From the NCBI RefSeq assembly GCF_963583255.1, contig NC_084819.1, positions 19,207,460-19,271,459 on the forward strand: DNA of 64,000 nucleotides, written 5' to 3'. The notes beneath the pieces are model-generated. The model made no database searches, was not told the DNA's origin, and saw only the letters and a program-made list of their open reading frames with translations. Made by a program: the position numbers and the translations under genes. Positions 34,501-45,917 of this stretch are shown here, one piece after another; position 1 is the stretch's first letter, and each line of letters begins with the position of its first letter. This DNA comes from Pyrus communis. Lineage: Eukaryota > Streptophyta > Magnoliopsida > Rosales > Rosaceae.

Positions 34501-36304
34501 GTTCCATTCGGTAAAAAGCAGAGTCAATTATTACTTTTTCCATACGAAGACAAACTGATATTGCTACTTTTTTCTTTTTCGGTTAAACAACCAGCGTTAC
34601 AAGTTTTACAAAAACTAAACCATTATATAACCGAAATTCTTAATTCTCTCCAGTCCCCCACTGTAAGATTCATCTCCAGAATTTGTACCTTGATCCAAAT
34701 GATTAAGGAGTCCATTGCTAATTTCACTGGCATATATCGAGTTCAAATCCTGATAGTTCAGCAAGGGTTTCTTCCTATATACACGTGCATCTGGAAGTGC
34801 CTACATCAGCAACAAGTATAAAAAATCATACAACTGGAAGTGCCTACATCAGCAACAAGAAGTGTAACAATGTATACAACTGGATGCTATTAAATAGAAG
34901 GCACAATACCTGGATATAATTTCCCCAAACATGATCATCAGCCACAATCATTTGTCGATTTGTGTCCCAATAAAATCCTTTTCTGGCAAGTATGCTTCTA
35001 ACATCAGTATAGTACTTCAACAGTTTCTTATGAAGCTGTTTCAAGAACCTTGTTTGATAGTGAGAACCAAACTTTTTTTTGAATAACGTGACCATGTCTT
35101 TCCAAGCTTGTTTTGTGAACGTATTATTCATTTTACTGCCTTTTTCAAGTTGGTCCAGCATCAGATTCAGAAAAAATTCGTCCATGGCTGGTTTCCAATC
35201 TGCATTTCTTTTCACTTTACTTGCAGGGGTAGGGCTAATCACTCCAGCACCTTTAAACCATAAAAACAAAATAAATAAGCAAATAAAAAATGGTCCCGAA
35301 GAGAATTGATTGTAGGATCAAGATTCTTGTAGCTTACCCCAAATAATTGAGAAAAGGCCTTGTCGAAAATTGGAACAAGAAAAAAGATTTTTTTTTTGGT
35401 ACAATAAGTAAAAGAAAATTTTACTCATCACGAACAGATAATGCTTGTGAATGTGGAATACTAAGACGGAAGGGCTTTTTTCTTTAACTCAACTAAAGTT
35501 ACTACTAGAGAGGATAGAGTTCCATCTATCTTCTGATTATTCATAAAGCATCTACTTTTGGGTATTTTGTATGACCCTGATTTATGATTACTCTCTGTAA
35601 TAAAATGATACGACTTAAATGCCAAACATAAGTACAGACTGCACTTTACAAAACCATTACAAACTAAAACTATAATAATAAACTTCAGTGCGTATGAAAA
35701 AATGTATCAATCCTGTATGTCGTTAAAGGATTTAGAGACACACCATCAATCATCCCCTGAATTTCGTCATCAAAATCTATATCATGACTTGAAAGGCTGT
35801 ATCTTCCATCTGCTTGCGTATGTGCATATATCAAACACAAATCATTGAAGGTCATCAGAGCTTTGTTTCTGTAGACCTGAGCATCTGGGTGAACCTGCAT
35901 GGACATTATTTTAATTAAATTTTTTCACAATTGGACAAAATTCAGAAGTACATATAAAGTAAGCAGCGCACCTTGACATAGGCGTCCCAAGCATATTTAT
36001 CTGCAATCACCATTTGCCGTGTGTTATCCCATGAAAATCCATTCTGATCAAGAAGGTTCTTTATGTCGTTAAATTGCCTCCACAGACTAGTGTAATGACT
36101 TTTCAAGGTATTCATATCATATGGAGTCCCGAAATTGCCATTAAACATCATCAACATGTCATTCCAAGCTTGTTTGTTGAATGTATGGCCCAATCTATTG
36201 CCCCTATGAACCTGATCTAACATAAGATCAATAAAATAACGTTCCATTGCTGGGGTCCAACTTGTCCTTAACCGATCACCACTTGATGGGTTTTGGTTGC
36301 TCAT
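31533..36304 (-). CDS. Multi-Myb/SANT-like domain protein (LIMYB/At2g24960 type)
   Basis: Eleven exons, all phases agreeing: 36304-35972, 35894-35744, 35250-34910, 34800-34689, 34338-34240, 33730-33393, 33325-33193, 33076-32754, 32675-32525, 32343-32282, 32030-31533. They give 846 residues. Four complete Myb_DNA-bind_3 domains begin [51 protein letters not shown] and [17 protein letters not shown]. Each ends near W(D/G)-x-Y-(V/I)-(K/Q) at an exon end, and the next exon has a PDA-Y linker. A fifth domain survives only as its last 20 residues (exon 32343-32282). The C-terminus has basic RKKRKP and the [14 protein letters not shown] signature. Likely a nuclear DNA-binding protein, possibly a domesticated transposase relative. 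A leader intron (about 36316-37130) is probable. Confidence 0.9.
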
Positions 36305-37200
36305 TTCCTCCCTACAAAATGACATTTCATCATAACCATAAAAAACCATCCCCCCATCCCCAACCCCTCTTTGGTGAATTACACTAAGTTCAATAGTTTG
36401 GCAGATCTGGTAGAAGTAATTTGGTATATACAAAATAACTTCAAAAGTTCTATCCAAGGGAAATGATTTCCGCAACTCCCTTTTTCCCTCCCCGCACTCC
36501 TTCGAATTGTTTTAAGGGGAGTACGGAAATCATTTCTCTATCCAAAATTCGATGAAAATAACCACATCATGATATCCAAACTCAAATATGAGATCAAAAT
36601 GAAGCATTTATTGCATCAAGCTAAAGAACGAAAGATAGCATCTGAGATAAAATTGAACTTAAGAACAATTCGGTTTCTAAAAGATTATTTCCAAAAACAA
36701 ATTTAGGAAAAAGTAAATAAATTACACACAACTAACTGTTTTGAGCTTAGTTAGTGCACTGCATCTTATCACATTTCTCCGTGTAAATTACGTGATCAAA
36801 ATGCAACAAGTGTAAAAACAACAATTACAGCAAAAAATTAACCTAATAAATTAATAATCTTCTGCTTGGCAGCCTAAAATTGAAGGAAAATGGGTGGAAA
36901 AAAAAAATCAAAACTTTAGTTCAAGTAATTAACTGGCGTCGAGTTCAATTACAGTAAATGTTTGCCTGCATTCTGTTCCAATCAGTTGGAATTACATTGC
37001 ACAAAGTCTTAATTTTTCATATTTTCCCACGTTTTCCCGGCAACCAAACAGAAAGTAAGCAAATTTCAATGATTTGATTTCAGTGCTTGGGTATGTGTAG
37101 ATTACATGAAAGGATTTAGCGTTTGGTACCTTTGATTACTCCGTGAGCGAAGAGAGGGAAGCACGAGAGCTCCGAAACGGAGTGAGGATTTCACGGGTCT
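36305..37200 (-). other. Leader intron and 5' region of the Myb/SANT-like gene
   Basis: A TTTTGTAG acceptor lies 11 bases above the ATG, and an AATCAAAG|GTACCAAAC donor lies near 37130. The first, non-coding exon would be about 37132-37190. No coding sequence was found inside. Confidence 0.5.
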
Positions 37201-38231
37201 TTCGAGCTTTACTGCAATGGAGTATGGAGCCGTCTGTTTGGATGTTCGGAGTACCATATTCCATCTGGGGTGGAATTATCCTGAACCGGATTATGTTTCT
37301 GGGCTGAAACGATTGGGCTGATTTTTGTTGGTTTGGTTTGGTTGGACCGTGATTGTTGGATTTGGCGTAAAATCCAATTCAAAAGCGGGCCATGGATAAA
37401 GACATTCTGATTCTCATCAAATAACAATTACACTGAAATTTCATTTCGATAGGCTCATTTGGAAATATTTTTGAAAAATTAAAATTGTTATTGGTAAAAT
37501 TGATTTTAGGTTCCAAAAGAACTTTAAGTTTTTTTTTTTTTGAAGAAGCACCAAATATGGTGCTTCTTAGTTATTATAAAAGCACTTCGAAACGAGTTCT
37601 TGGATTTCTTTTTTCTTTTTTCTTTTTCAAGTATAGGGGGAGAGGAGACTATTCCATCTCAAGCTTGATTGAGGACTTACGGATGAAGTCTTAGACATTG
37701 TTTAGTTTTTACATATTTCCCCCAAGAGAAAATATGTTTAATTTGTACGATGTGATTGTGAGTATAAATCATGAAAAATTTGGTTATTTTATCAAATTTC
37801 ATTTCCATCCCAAACAATTGGACGGATTTTTGAATGCAAAGGAAATAGATATCATGTTTCTGTAGCACTCATCACGTGATTAAAGTTAAAATCAAGAGTC
37901 GATACATAATATTGTTGCAAGAAAAGGAAGAAAAAAACTCATTATTCCTAAGATAATCACAATTAATATTCAGAACATATACAATGGAATTCAAAACCCA
38001 ATCACATACATGATCATCAGTATAGCATAACCAGCTACAAACCTTCACTTGGTTACGAACCCTAAATCCATAAGAACCCTGAATGCATCTCACGAAATCA
38101 TTTTAATATTCATCAGAATTCATAAAAATTAATTAATTACAAGAGTTTGTGATCGTCGTGGTAGACCCAGCTACATAAATCTACTGTTAAAAGTTGAATA
38201 AAAAGAAACTTAAAAATTAAAGTAATTTAGG
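37201..38231. other. Intergenic; diverged MITE and one possible small exon
   Basis: 37495-37595 resembles the MITE at 14144. At 38052-38087 on the minus strand, a CATTCAG acceptor is followed by GSYGFRVRNQVK and an AAG|GTTTGT donor. The gene at 38232 ends its frame with PPEVK just before another AAG|GTGATT donor, so this could be a further exon of that gene; unproven. Confidence 0.3.
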
Positions 38232-39533
38232 TTATCTAATCACCTTCACCTCCGGCGGAATGTCCTCACAGTATTCGGGAACTCCGTCAAAGAACCTATA
38301 CAAAAGCCAATCTTTCTCTCTTTCCAGTAAATCCAGGTCGGGAATCTCCCCTGGAATTTCCCACAAAACATCAACAACCTCCGTCGTCTTCTTCTTCTTC
38401 TTCGTCTCCGTTTTATTCTTCCCCTTGGTCGTAGTCTTCTTTTTACCCGCCGTTGATGAAGTCGACGACGATTCTTTTACCTTTTCACCACAAGAAGACG
38501 AGCCAATTTCTTTATTAATGACGATCTTCTCACCAACAAGTTCTTTCTCATTTTTCTGATCTTTTATTATCTTCCTTCTTGTTTTTGAAATAGGGTTTTT
38601 CCTCAGTAATTTTATCTCGTAAACGATCTCAACTTCTTTTCGTTTACGACCATTAGTAATTGGTGGAGTATAATCATCATCACTGGAAGATTCCGTAGCA
38701 TCCGGGTCCAAAAAAGGAACGCCAACCACCTTCAACTTCGGCTTCTTTTTTTCAGGTTCTTGTAGTGCCGGCGCCTCTTCTCCCTCTTCTTGTTCTCTTC
38801 TGGCCGAGACCGGTAGGGTTTGAGGGTGGTGGTCTGGGTCGAAGGCTGTAGTCACTTTTGGTGCAGTCGTTATGTTGAGCGGTGGTGGAGGGGCAATGGG
38901 AGGGGAGAGAACAAGTGCTACTTCTTTCGCCTTCTTTCTCGTACCTGCCCTTTTGGTGGCGGTTGTGTGGAGAGAGCAAGTGCTACTTCTTACGCCAACC
39001 ACTTTCAACCTCGGCTTCTTTTTTTCAGCTTCTTGTAGTGCCGGCGCCGCTGCTCCCTCTTCATGTTCTCTTTTGGCCGAGACTGGCGGGGTTTGAGGGT
39101 GGTGGTCTGGGTCGAAGGGTGCAGTCACTTTTCGTGCCGTCATGAACTTAAGAAGCGGGGGAGGGGCATTGGCAGGGGAGAGAGCGAGTGCTACTTCTTT
39201 CGCCTTCTTTCTCATGCCTGCTCTTTTGGTGGCGGTGGTGTGGAGTAGCGATGGAGATGCATTGAGAGCGCAATGATCAATCACTACTATTGGTTTCTCT
39301 CTCGTGCCTGCCCTTTTGGTGGTGGTGTGGAGCGGTGGTGGAGGGGCGTTGGGAGCAGAGTGAGCAAGCACTACTTCTTTCGGCTTCTCTCTACTGCCTG
39401 CCATTTTGGTGGCGGTGGTGCTGAGATGCGGCGGAAGAGGGACACTGGGAGCAGGGAGAGCAAGCACGACTTGTCCTCTCGACATCTCTCTCGTTTTCCG
39501 CTTTCTCGAACTCGAGTTTCTTGGACCTTCCAT
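38232..39533 (-). CDS. Repeat-built Lys/Pro-rich protein, 433 aa, unknown function
   Basis: An open frame from ATG at 39533. Residues 98-181 and 189-272 are a tandem duplication with a period of 91 residues: TTATKRAG-RKKAKEVAL, then FDPDHHPQT-PVSA, then APALQE-EKKKP-LKVVGV. Shorter 30-35 residue echoes of the TTATKRAG-REKPKEVVLA unit fill residues 38-97. The second half is basic and Ser/Lys-rich with a KKKTTTKGKNKTETKKKKKT run (nuclear-signal-like). It ends with an acidic-aromatic block, EREKDWLLYRFFDGVPEYCE. I do not recognise a domain; a B3/DUF313-type regulator is a guess only. A downstream donor (GAAG|GTGATT) allows one more exon. It is driven by a triplicated promoter region. Confidence 0.6.
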   Translation of the reverse strand: MEGPRNSSSRKRKTREMSRGQVVLALPAPSVPLPPHLSTTATKMAGSREKPKEVVLAHSAPNAPPPPLHTTTKRAGTREKPIVVIDHCALNASPSLLHTTATKRAGMRKKAKEVALALSPANAPPPLLKFMTARKVTAPFDPDHHPQTPPVSAKREHEEGAAAPALQEAEKKKPRLKVVGVRSSTCSLHTTATKRAGTRKKAKEVALVLSPPIAPPPPLNITTAPKVTTAFDPDHHPQTLPVSARREQEEGEEAPALQEPEKKKPKLKVVGVPFLDPDATESSSDDDYTPPITNGRKRKEVEIVYEIKLLRKNPISKTRRKIIKDQKNEKELVGEKIVINKEIGSSSCGEKVKESSSTSSTAGKKKTTTKGKNKTETKKKKKTTEVVDVLWEIPGEIPDLDLLEREKDWLLYRFFDGVPEYCEDIPPEVKVIR

Positions 39534-39625
39534 GAGTCCGGAGTACTTAGAGAGAGAAAGTATTTAGAGAGAGAGAGAGAGAGAGTGGCAAGAGTACTTA
39601 GAGAGAGAGAGTGGCAAGAGAGAGA

Positions 39626-39726
39626 GAAGTGGAAATGGGCAAGAAAGAACGAATGCATATGTATATTTATAGAGATTGTAATCTAAGATGAAAGTTGGAA
39701 AGTCCCTCCCTAAATCCGTGGTAGTG
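39626..39726 (-). promoter_or_regulatory. Core promoter unit, copy 1 (proximal)
   Basis: Contains CTATAAATA on the minus strand (TATA box at 39664-39671), 131-138 bases above the ATG at 39533. It is nearly identical to 40062-40161 and 40295-40392. This proximal copy is the likely functional promoter. Confidence 0.6.
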
Positions 39727-40061
39727 CTTAGAGAGAGAGAGAGAGAGAGAGAGAGTAGCAGGAGTAGCAAGAGTATTTAGAGAGAGAGAGTGGCAAAAGT
39801 ATTTAGAGAGAGAAAGTAGAGAGAGAGTGGCAAGAGTACTTGGAGAGAGAAAGTAGCTAGAGACAAGAGTACTTAGAGACAGGAAGTAGCTAGAGACAAG
39901 AGTACTTAGAGACAGGAAGTAGCTAGAGACAAGAGCCGCAAGCGCGGCAAGAGTACTTAGAGAGAAAGTAGCTAGAGAGAGAAAGTAGAGGCATAAGAGA
40001 GAAAGTAGAGAGAAAGTAGAGAGAAAGTAGAGGGATAAGAGAGAAAGTAGCTAGAGAGAGA

Positions 40062-40161
40062 GAAGTGGAAATGGGCAAGAAAGAACGAGTGCATATGTAT
40101 ATTTATAGAGATTGTAATCTCAGATGAAAGTTGGAAAGTCCCTCCCCAAATCCGTGGTAGT
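40062..40161 (-). promoter_or_regulatory. Core promoter unit, copy 2
   Basis: Duplicate of 39626-39726, with its TATA box at 40100-40107. A fourth partial copy without TATA lies at about 40205-40255. Confidence 0.55.
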
Positions 40162-40294
40162 ACATAGAGAGAGAGAGTAGCAAGAGTACCTAGAGAGAGA
40201 AAGCTAAGATGAAAGTTGAAAAGTCTCTCCCCAAATCCTTGGTAGTGCTTAGAGAGAGAGTAGCTGCAGTAGCAAGAGTATTTTGAGAGAGAGA

Positions 40295-40392
40295 GAAGTG
40301 GAAATGGGCAAGAAAGAACGAGTGTATATGTATATTTATAGAGATTGTAATCTAAGATCAAAGACGGAAAGTTCCCTCCCCAAATCCGTGGT
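40295..40392 (-). promoter_or_regulatory. Core promoter unit, copy 3 (distal)
   Basis: Duplicate of 39626-39726, with its TATA box at 40333-40340. Confidence 0.55.
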
Positions 40393-40556
40393 TTAATTTA
40401 ATAAAGGATTAAGGGTTTCCAAATTCGAGCAGATAAAGGGTTTAATTCTCCTTGCGCACAAAGGAAACTATCTGGAAAAGTTAGGGCTCTGCTAGCACGC
40501 AGAGGAAACAAGACCTAGAGAGAGAAACTAGAGAGAGAGACAGATAGAGAGAAACT

Positions 40557-40587
<31 letters not shown>

Positions 40588-41493
40588 GGGTGGAGTGGAC
40601 TTAGTTGACAAGTAGCAAGCAAGTCTCTGAATTCGTACTGCAGTATAGGGATTGAGATCGCGAATGGACACTCCAAATCCACGGAAATTTTCGACCAAAA
40701 AAAAAACAAATAAAATATGGAAATAATTTTTTTTTTTTTTTACAAAATAATTAATAGTTTTTAGTTTTAATTATTTATGTGCATCAATATCCCAGAATAA
40801 AAAGGAAAGAATTAATAATTTTGGTGAAAAAACGAAAATTATTTTTACATCGGGCGTCATTTGATGCTCTCGTTCTCTCGTCGGATCGAATCGTAGTAAA
40901 AAGATACAGGGAAATCCAATTATTATTCGAAAATCCAACGGGAATCCTGGCGATCTTAGGGAAGATACTCTACGTTCGGGTGCATGACAGTTGGCCCTTC
41001 TTGCATTTATGATGTGTAACGGAATTACTTTGCATCTTCGATAGTTCAAAAAAGTGACTTATACAACGATTTAGTGGTATTCTTGGTAAGTGAGAAATCT
41101 TAAATTCGATCCGAACCAGTACTAAGCCCACCTCCTTCTGTTAGTTTAGATAATATCGTTTGTTTAGAAAGAAAAAAAAAATTGGATCTTAGCATTATTG
41201 GAGAACTACTTACTCCGTATGTCCATAGAGACTTTTTACTGTGCCGAGCTACGATACAGTAAGACATTTGTTATTATAAGATTAAAAGAAAGTAATTGTT
41301 TTCAAGACGTAACCTCCGACGTTCTGAACAAATTAAAAAATCTCTCGTATGTCCAACATTCTTTTTGGTTTTCTCATAACAAGTAAATCGCCTTCCCTGT
41401 TTCTAAGTCTCTAATTTTGAATGACATTTTTATATCCCCTTTCAGATTAGAGGCTAAAGCTACAGAGAAAAAGATACACAAGACAAACCACCC
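40393..41493. other. Intergenic; GA tract and SINE-like fragment
   Basis: (GA)n at about 40520-40590. At 41060-41125 the words GTGGTATTCTTGGTAAGTGA and AAATTCGATCC resemble a tRNA-derived SINE with a B-box-like motif. No gene seen. Confidence 0.35.
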
Positions 41494-43914
41494 TCATCTG
41501 TACTCCTGTGGCAAGCGATATCCCGGCATGACGATCTTGTCGGCGAACATTTTGCCCGTCTTGGGCATCACATGCCAGTGCAACGTCAAGTTGAATTCTT
41601 TACCTCGGAGATTGGTTCCCTACACAAAGATGATTTACAGAGAGAGTAAGTTATCGATGGATCGAAGAAACTACAGTGGAACTTAGTCTCTGGTGAAGCC
41701 AAGAAACAGATGCAAAGAATGAAAGGGACTACCCGTACCTGATCAATGAAACGGTACTTGTTTGAAGTATGAATCCAAAACTTGGCATGTTCTTTTGTTG
41801 GTAAGATACCATCCCAAAGAGAAATCTGTAGAATAGCGTTCAAGTTTAATCAAAAAACTTATTTAAGCAATAACTAAACACCGCGCAGTCTACATGCCCT
41901 AGAGTGGATGTTCGGATCCAAGGAACAAGCAAAAGAGAGAAAATGGAAAAACAGTTATTCAGTGAAAGAGTTGATAATCTCAATCTTACCTCAAAAAACA
42001 AAAATCAAAACATATAACTAACCAGAAATACAATCGAAAAAAAAAATATAACTCCAAAAATTATGTGCAGCTACCTGATTCAGTGAGTTCTTTGGGGTTC
42101 CATACTCAGCGGCTAGAAAAACAAAAACCTGTCATGCATTGCAAATAAAGTAAAAGGGATCAACGCCAAGTTTATGAATCATATTTGCATGACATAAACT
42201 GGCTGGGAAATAGAAAGAGTATCTAACTGTGGTGTGCACAACTTAAATTTCACTACACCGTCTAAAAGTAATGCACCAGGACAACAAAGACGGTATCTCA
42301 ATGCAAATGAAAGTAGTTTTTGACTTTTGGTAGGTGGCTTCTCATCCTCTGCATGATAGTTGCCATTACCCTCTAGAGAATGATCATGATGGAGTTCCTT
42401 GCAGTGCATCCAAATACTAGTGAAAGCGTGCACAGGATATACTGAAATAATGTAGATGACCACGAATTCATGATAATATATACACACAGAAATTTGTCAA
42501 ATTGCAAACCTGCTTTGTGTTCCATGTAAACAATGACTGCAAATCTGCTGATATATTCATAGTCATGCTGACCTGCATAAAATGAAAACCATTTTAGTTC
42601 ATATCAAACTGTGATTCATTCAGTACGCATAACCTTCCTTTTTCAATCGCCTGTCCATCATGGTCTCGATAAATAACAAAAGCAAATCCAAAATTGATGA
42701 TAAAGTATAACTAACGGAAATAGGACAACAATTCAAGAACCTTTTGATGTCAAGTTCTATGAACTGCTTCCAATGTCAATTTTATTGTGACGTTCACCTC
42801 TAGTAACTATCCTCTAACTCCTTTTACCTGTTTTCCTATTGGTAGAGGAATTACTTAAGATAAATATTCTAGACCCACCCCGCACCAACCCAAATCAAGA
42901 AATCTCAGTACTTCCGAAGTAAATAAAATATTATACCTTATTTACTTAAAAATTGAAGCCAACGTAAGGTAATAGAATTGTTAGGCACCACCACTACACA
43001 TTCATATCTTTATCCTGAATTTGGTCATCACAAAAGTTTATATACTGAAAATTGTCACAATCCCGTTCTGTTCTCTTATATTCGTCACGAAACTCTACAC
43101 CGGTAACTACCATCTTTAACTAGTCAAAGCACGGATCACATTGTCGACTGAGGAGAATTAGCCCATTGTTTACAGTGCTGAAGGGCAGTGATCCTACCAT
43201 TTGATTAGTAATAAACCCAAAAGGCAAAGAGCTCGCACCAATATGTCGAAAGAGGTGAATAAGCTCCCCAGGATCCTAATACTACCCGTTTTACAATTTA
43301 CTTTTAACTCATAAAACGCATACCAATATCAAAGAAACAAATTATGTACTGAAACTAGAACACAAAACCCAGAAATTCAACGAAACTTCATATCGACACA
43401 GCCTATTCACACATAATAAATGTATACACATGAAAACTTGGATACAAAAAATAAACCAAAAAGCCAAAAGTTGCAGTTTTTAAACTGGATTAATCAAATA
43501 CTATTGACACACTCATTACGATCGAAATTCAGAGAGAACCCATTTCAGCCAATATAAAATTGAATTCAAATTCAAGGAAATTTCACAGATAACCGACCAA
43601 ATTACAAATAAAAGAAACGTACCTCCTCGTTCCCATTTGGTTGCTTCTGAAACCAATTGATGTTCAACACCTAAAACAAAACCCAATAACCAAAAATCAG
43701 AAACAAAATCCAACTGGGTACTTGAATTCGAACCCAAAAAATCAAAACTTTTGAAATCCCAGATCTGCCCAATAGAAAGGCGAAGGACCTGGACTTGGGT
43801 AGTGGGAGTGGGGTGGTTGAGATTATCGGAGATGGAGGCCATGGCGCACATCAGAGCCAAAATTGTGACTGCGAAGGTCAGCAGAGCATTGGCTCTGTAC
43901 CCAAACGAATGCAT
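41494..43914 (-). CDS. SPCS3: Signal peptidase complex subunit 3 (SPCS3/SPC22)
   Basis: Six exons: 43914-43789, 43670-43623, 42572-42510, 42128-42075, 41825-41739, 41619-41494. All are phase 0 and give exactly 167 residues, the length I recall for the Arabidopsis protein. The N-terminus [20 protein letters not shown] is a single membrane anchor. Then come [56 protein letters not shown], the [20 protein letters not shown] block and [19 protein letters not shown]3 is a single-pass ER membrane subunit essential for signal-peptide cleavage by SEC11. It lies next to the EDGP-like and HIPP genes. Nothing looks broken. Confidence 0.97.
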
Positions 43915-44197
43915 TTTGTTCTCGTTCTGGGATTTTTTTTTTTTTTCTCCTTGGATTTCTGGTTCTTCAGGTTTTGGTCCGAGAAGACAGATAGGAAGAA
44001 GGGAAAATGTTGAGTGCGTTTTTGGGGGGGGGGTTTTGAAGAAACGAAGACTTGAGGGGTTTTTCTCGTTTCGTACTCGGAATAAAAAACGCATCGAGAG
44101 ATATGAGAGAGTGTTGTCACACTTTAGAAATACTGCTCATTCATTGGACAAGACACGTCGGTGGGGCCCGTTGTTTACATTGTGTTTTTAGGAAAAA
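43915..44197. other. SPCS3 5' region
   Basis: 5' leader and promoter, with a homopolymer G10 near 44024-44033 and a T-run at 43930. Confidence 0.4.
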
Positions 44198-44411
44198 ATC
44201 CTCTCCGGATCCTTTTTTTTTTTTTTTTTTTTTTGAGAATCCGAATGATCAATCAACTATGTCTGTTTATCGTATATCATGCAATTATTTTTCGTTATGT
44301 ACTGTTTATATTCAATTTTAAATTTTAAATAATTTCTGACCGTACGATGTACGATGAAATGACATGATTGATTGATTATCTGGATCCCCACAAAGATGAT
44401 CCGGAGAGGAT
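44198..44411. repeat. MITE family B, best-preserved copy (214 bp)
   Basis: Terminal inverted repeats ATCCTCTCCGGATC (44198-44211) and GATCCGGAGAGGAT (44398-44411) are perfect. Inside are a T-run, GTTTATCGTATATCATGCAA, TGTTTATATTCAATTTTAAA and CCGTACGATGTACGATGAAA, shared with 18795-18990 and 56216-56415. Confidence 0.85.
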
Positions 44412-45917
44412 CATTTTTCGTGTTTTTATACAGCAATATTGAGATATGTTAAAATTGGAATTCTGAATCTCTGTATCTGTGGTTGATGAATTCGAAAATT
44501 CGAACTACTTATTTTAAATTATGCGATCCTCATTAGTCTATTAAATTAGTCACCTTAAACAAATCAAAGGTTTAGATCTCTCTTTCTTTTCCTTCAATGA
44601 CCCGTATTTCCTCTAGACATAGAGATTCGGAAAGGATCTCGACTCGTAAATTTGAACTCCACACTCGGACTCAGAAATGAAGTAACTAACTCACTATTCA
44701 AATAATACAAAGATTTTTCAGAAAAATAAATTATGCTAACTAGAACTACGATCTAACGTATCCATCTTAACTAATAAGTCAGAGGTATTGTTTGAATAAA
44801 AATTACTCATTTTTCTGGAGAGTGCATGATAATAGTTCTATTTGTATTGAATTGAAGTAAATCAAACCATAAAGCTCATCTTATAATTTGGAAAAATAAT
44901 TTTTATACACTTATGTTTATTTCTGTAAATTAATTTCTTCTCGAATTTATTCGGTTCAAAATAAAACATAAATATAACTGTTCGTGAAGGGGGAAATGAT
45001 TTATTTTAAAGAACAACAATAAGTCGCTCGTTGGGCTCTTCAAGTGCAAGCTACTCTATACTAGCTGAGAAAATATAGGGGGTATATTAGCCCAACAACA
45101 AACTTAGAGTAAGCCTAGGCCTGCCAAACACCAGCCCAATCTTCCTTGATCGACCTAGCAATGTTTTGAGAAACACATCGTTTTTATATACAGAAAAAAG
45201 AAAAAAAAAATCCCAAATCTAATCAAATTACTTTGCAGATTATGTATAAAACACATCAATATGAACTGAACCATGAAATCTTAATCAGTTGAATATATAT
45301 ATATGGAAATTTCAATTCTCAGCACGAACATTGAAATTTTTGTAGTGTAATAATCACTAGCATATAGTGTTACAAATACACTTGGTTTGTTCTAGGTGAA
45401 CATTGTCATACGTTATGGACCCAGGGCGTAGGGTGTAGTGTTAAACACTATACTGGCGCTATAACCGTTTGTCACACAAGAAAGGGCCTCGGGTATGACA
45501 CTGTAACCGTCATCATACTAAAAAATTGTTGTCATCACACTAGAACATTGTTATTTCATTTTATGTTGGAACAATATTCTACTCTAAAATATACTAGAGA
45601 AAGAGAGATTCAAACTTGGGTGCAGAAAAGGGAGTACACTACTCTTCGCAACTTGGCTAATCTTCCACACAGGAAAACTTCTAGAAATTTAAAACTGGAG
45701 CTTGAATCCATTTAAGAATATCATTCACGATTGAATTTGAGCTGGTACCAAGAAGAAGACATGAACAAATAGTTAACAGAGCTTTATTTATCCGGTCTCT
45801 TAATAAGAGACTCCACCAAAGCACAAAAGCTTAAAGCTTTACATTTTACTTAGACTTTATTTAACCAACGTACACAGACACCCTTATATTATAATCTCTC
45901 ACTAGGGAGATCACAAT
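44412..45917. other. Intergenic between SPCS3 and the EDGP-like gene
   Basis: AT-rich. A short (TA)n lies at about 45294-45302. Near 45420-45545 there is a repeat-like stretch with GTGTAGTGTTAAACACTATA (palindromic TGTTAAACA). No gene seen. Confidence 0.4.

Larger units (their letters stand above)
39545..40290. repeat. GAGA-rich tandem repeat array
   Basis: Built of short units such as AGTACTTAGAGA, GTAGCTAGAGACAAG and GAGAAAGTAGAG, with pure (GA)n tracts at about 39567-39585 and 39731-39754. Units of 24-31 bases (AAGAGTACTTAGAGACAGG) repeat several times at 39835-39930. The array separates the promoter copies. Confidence 0.8.

Noticed and set aside
40771..41049. 92-codon minus-strand frame
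   Set aside because: No homology recognised, no splice or promoter context, next to repeats.
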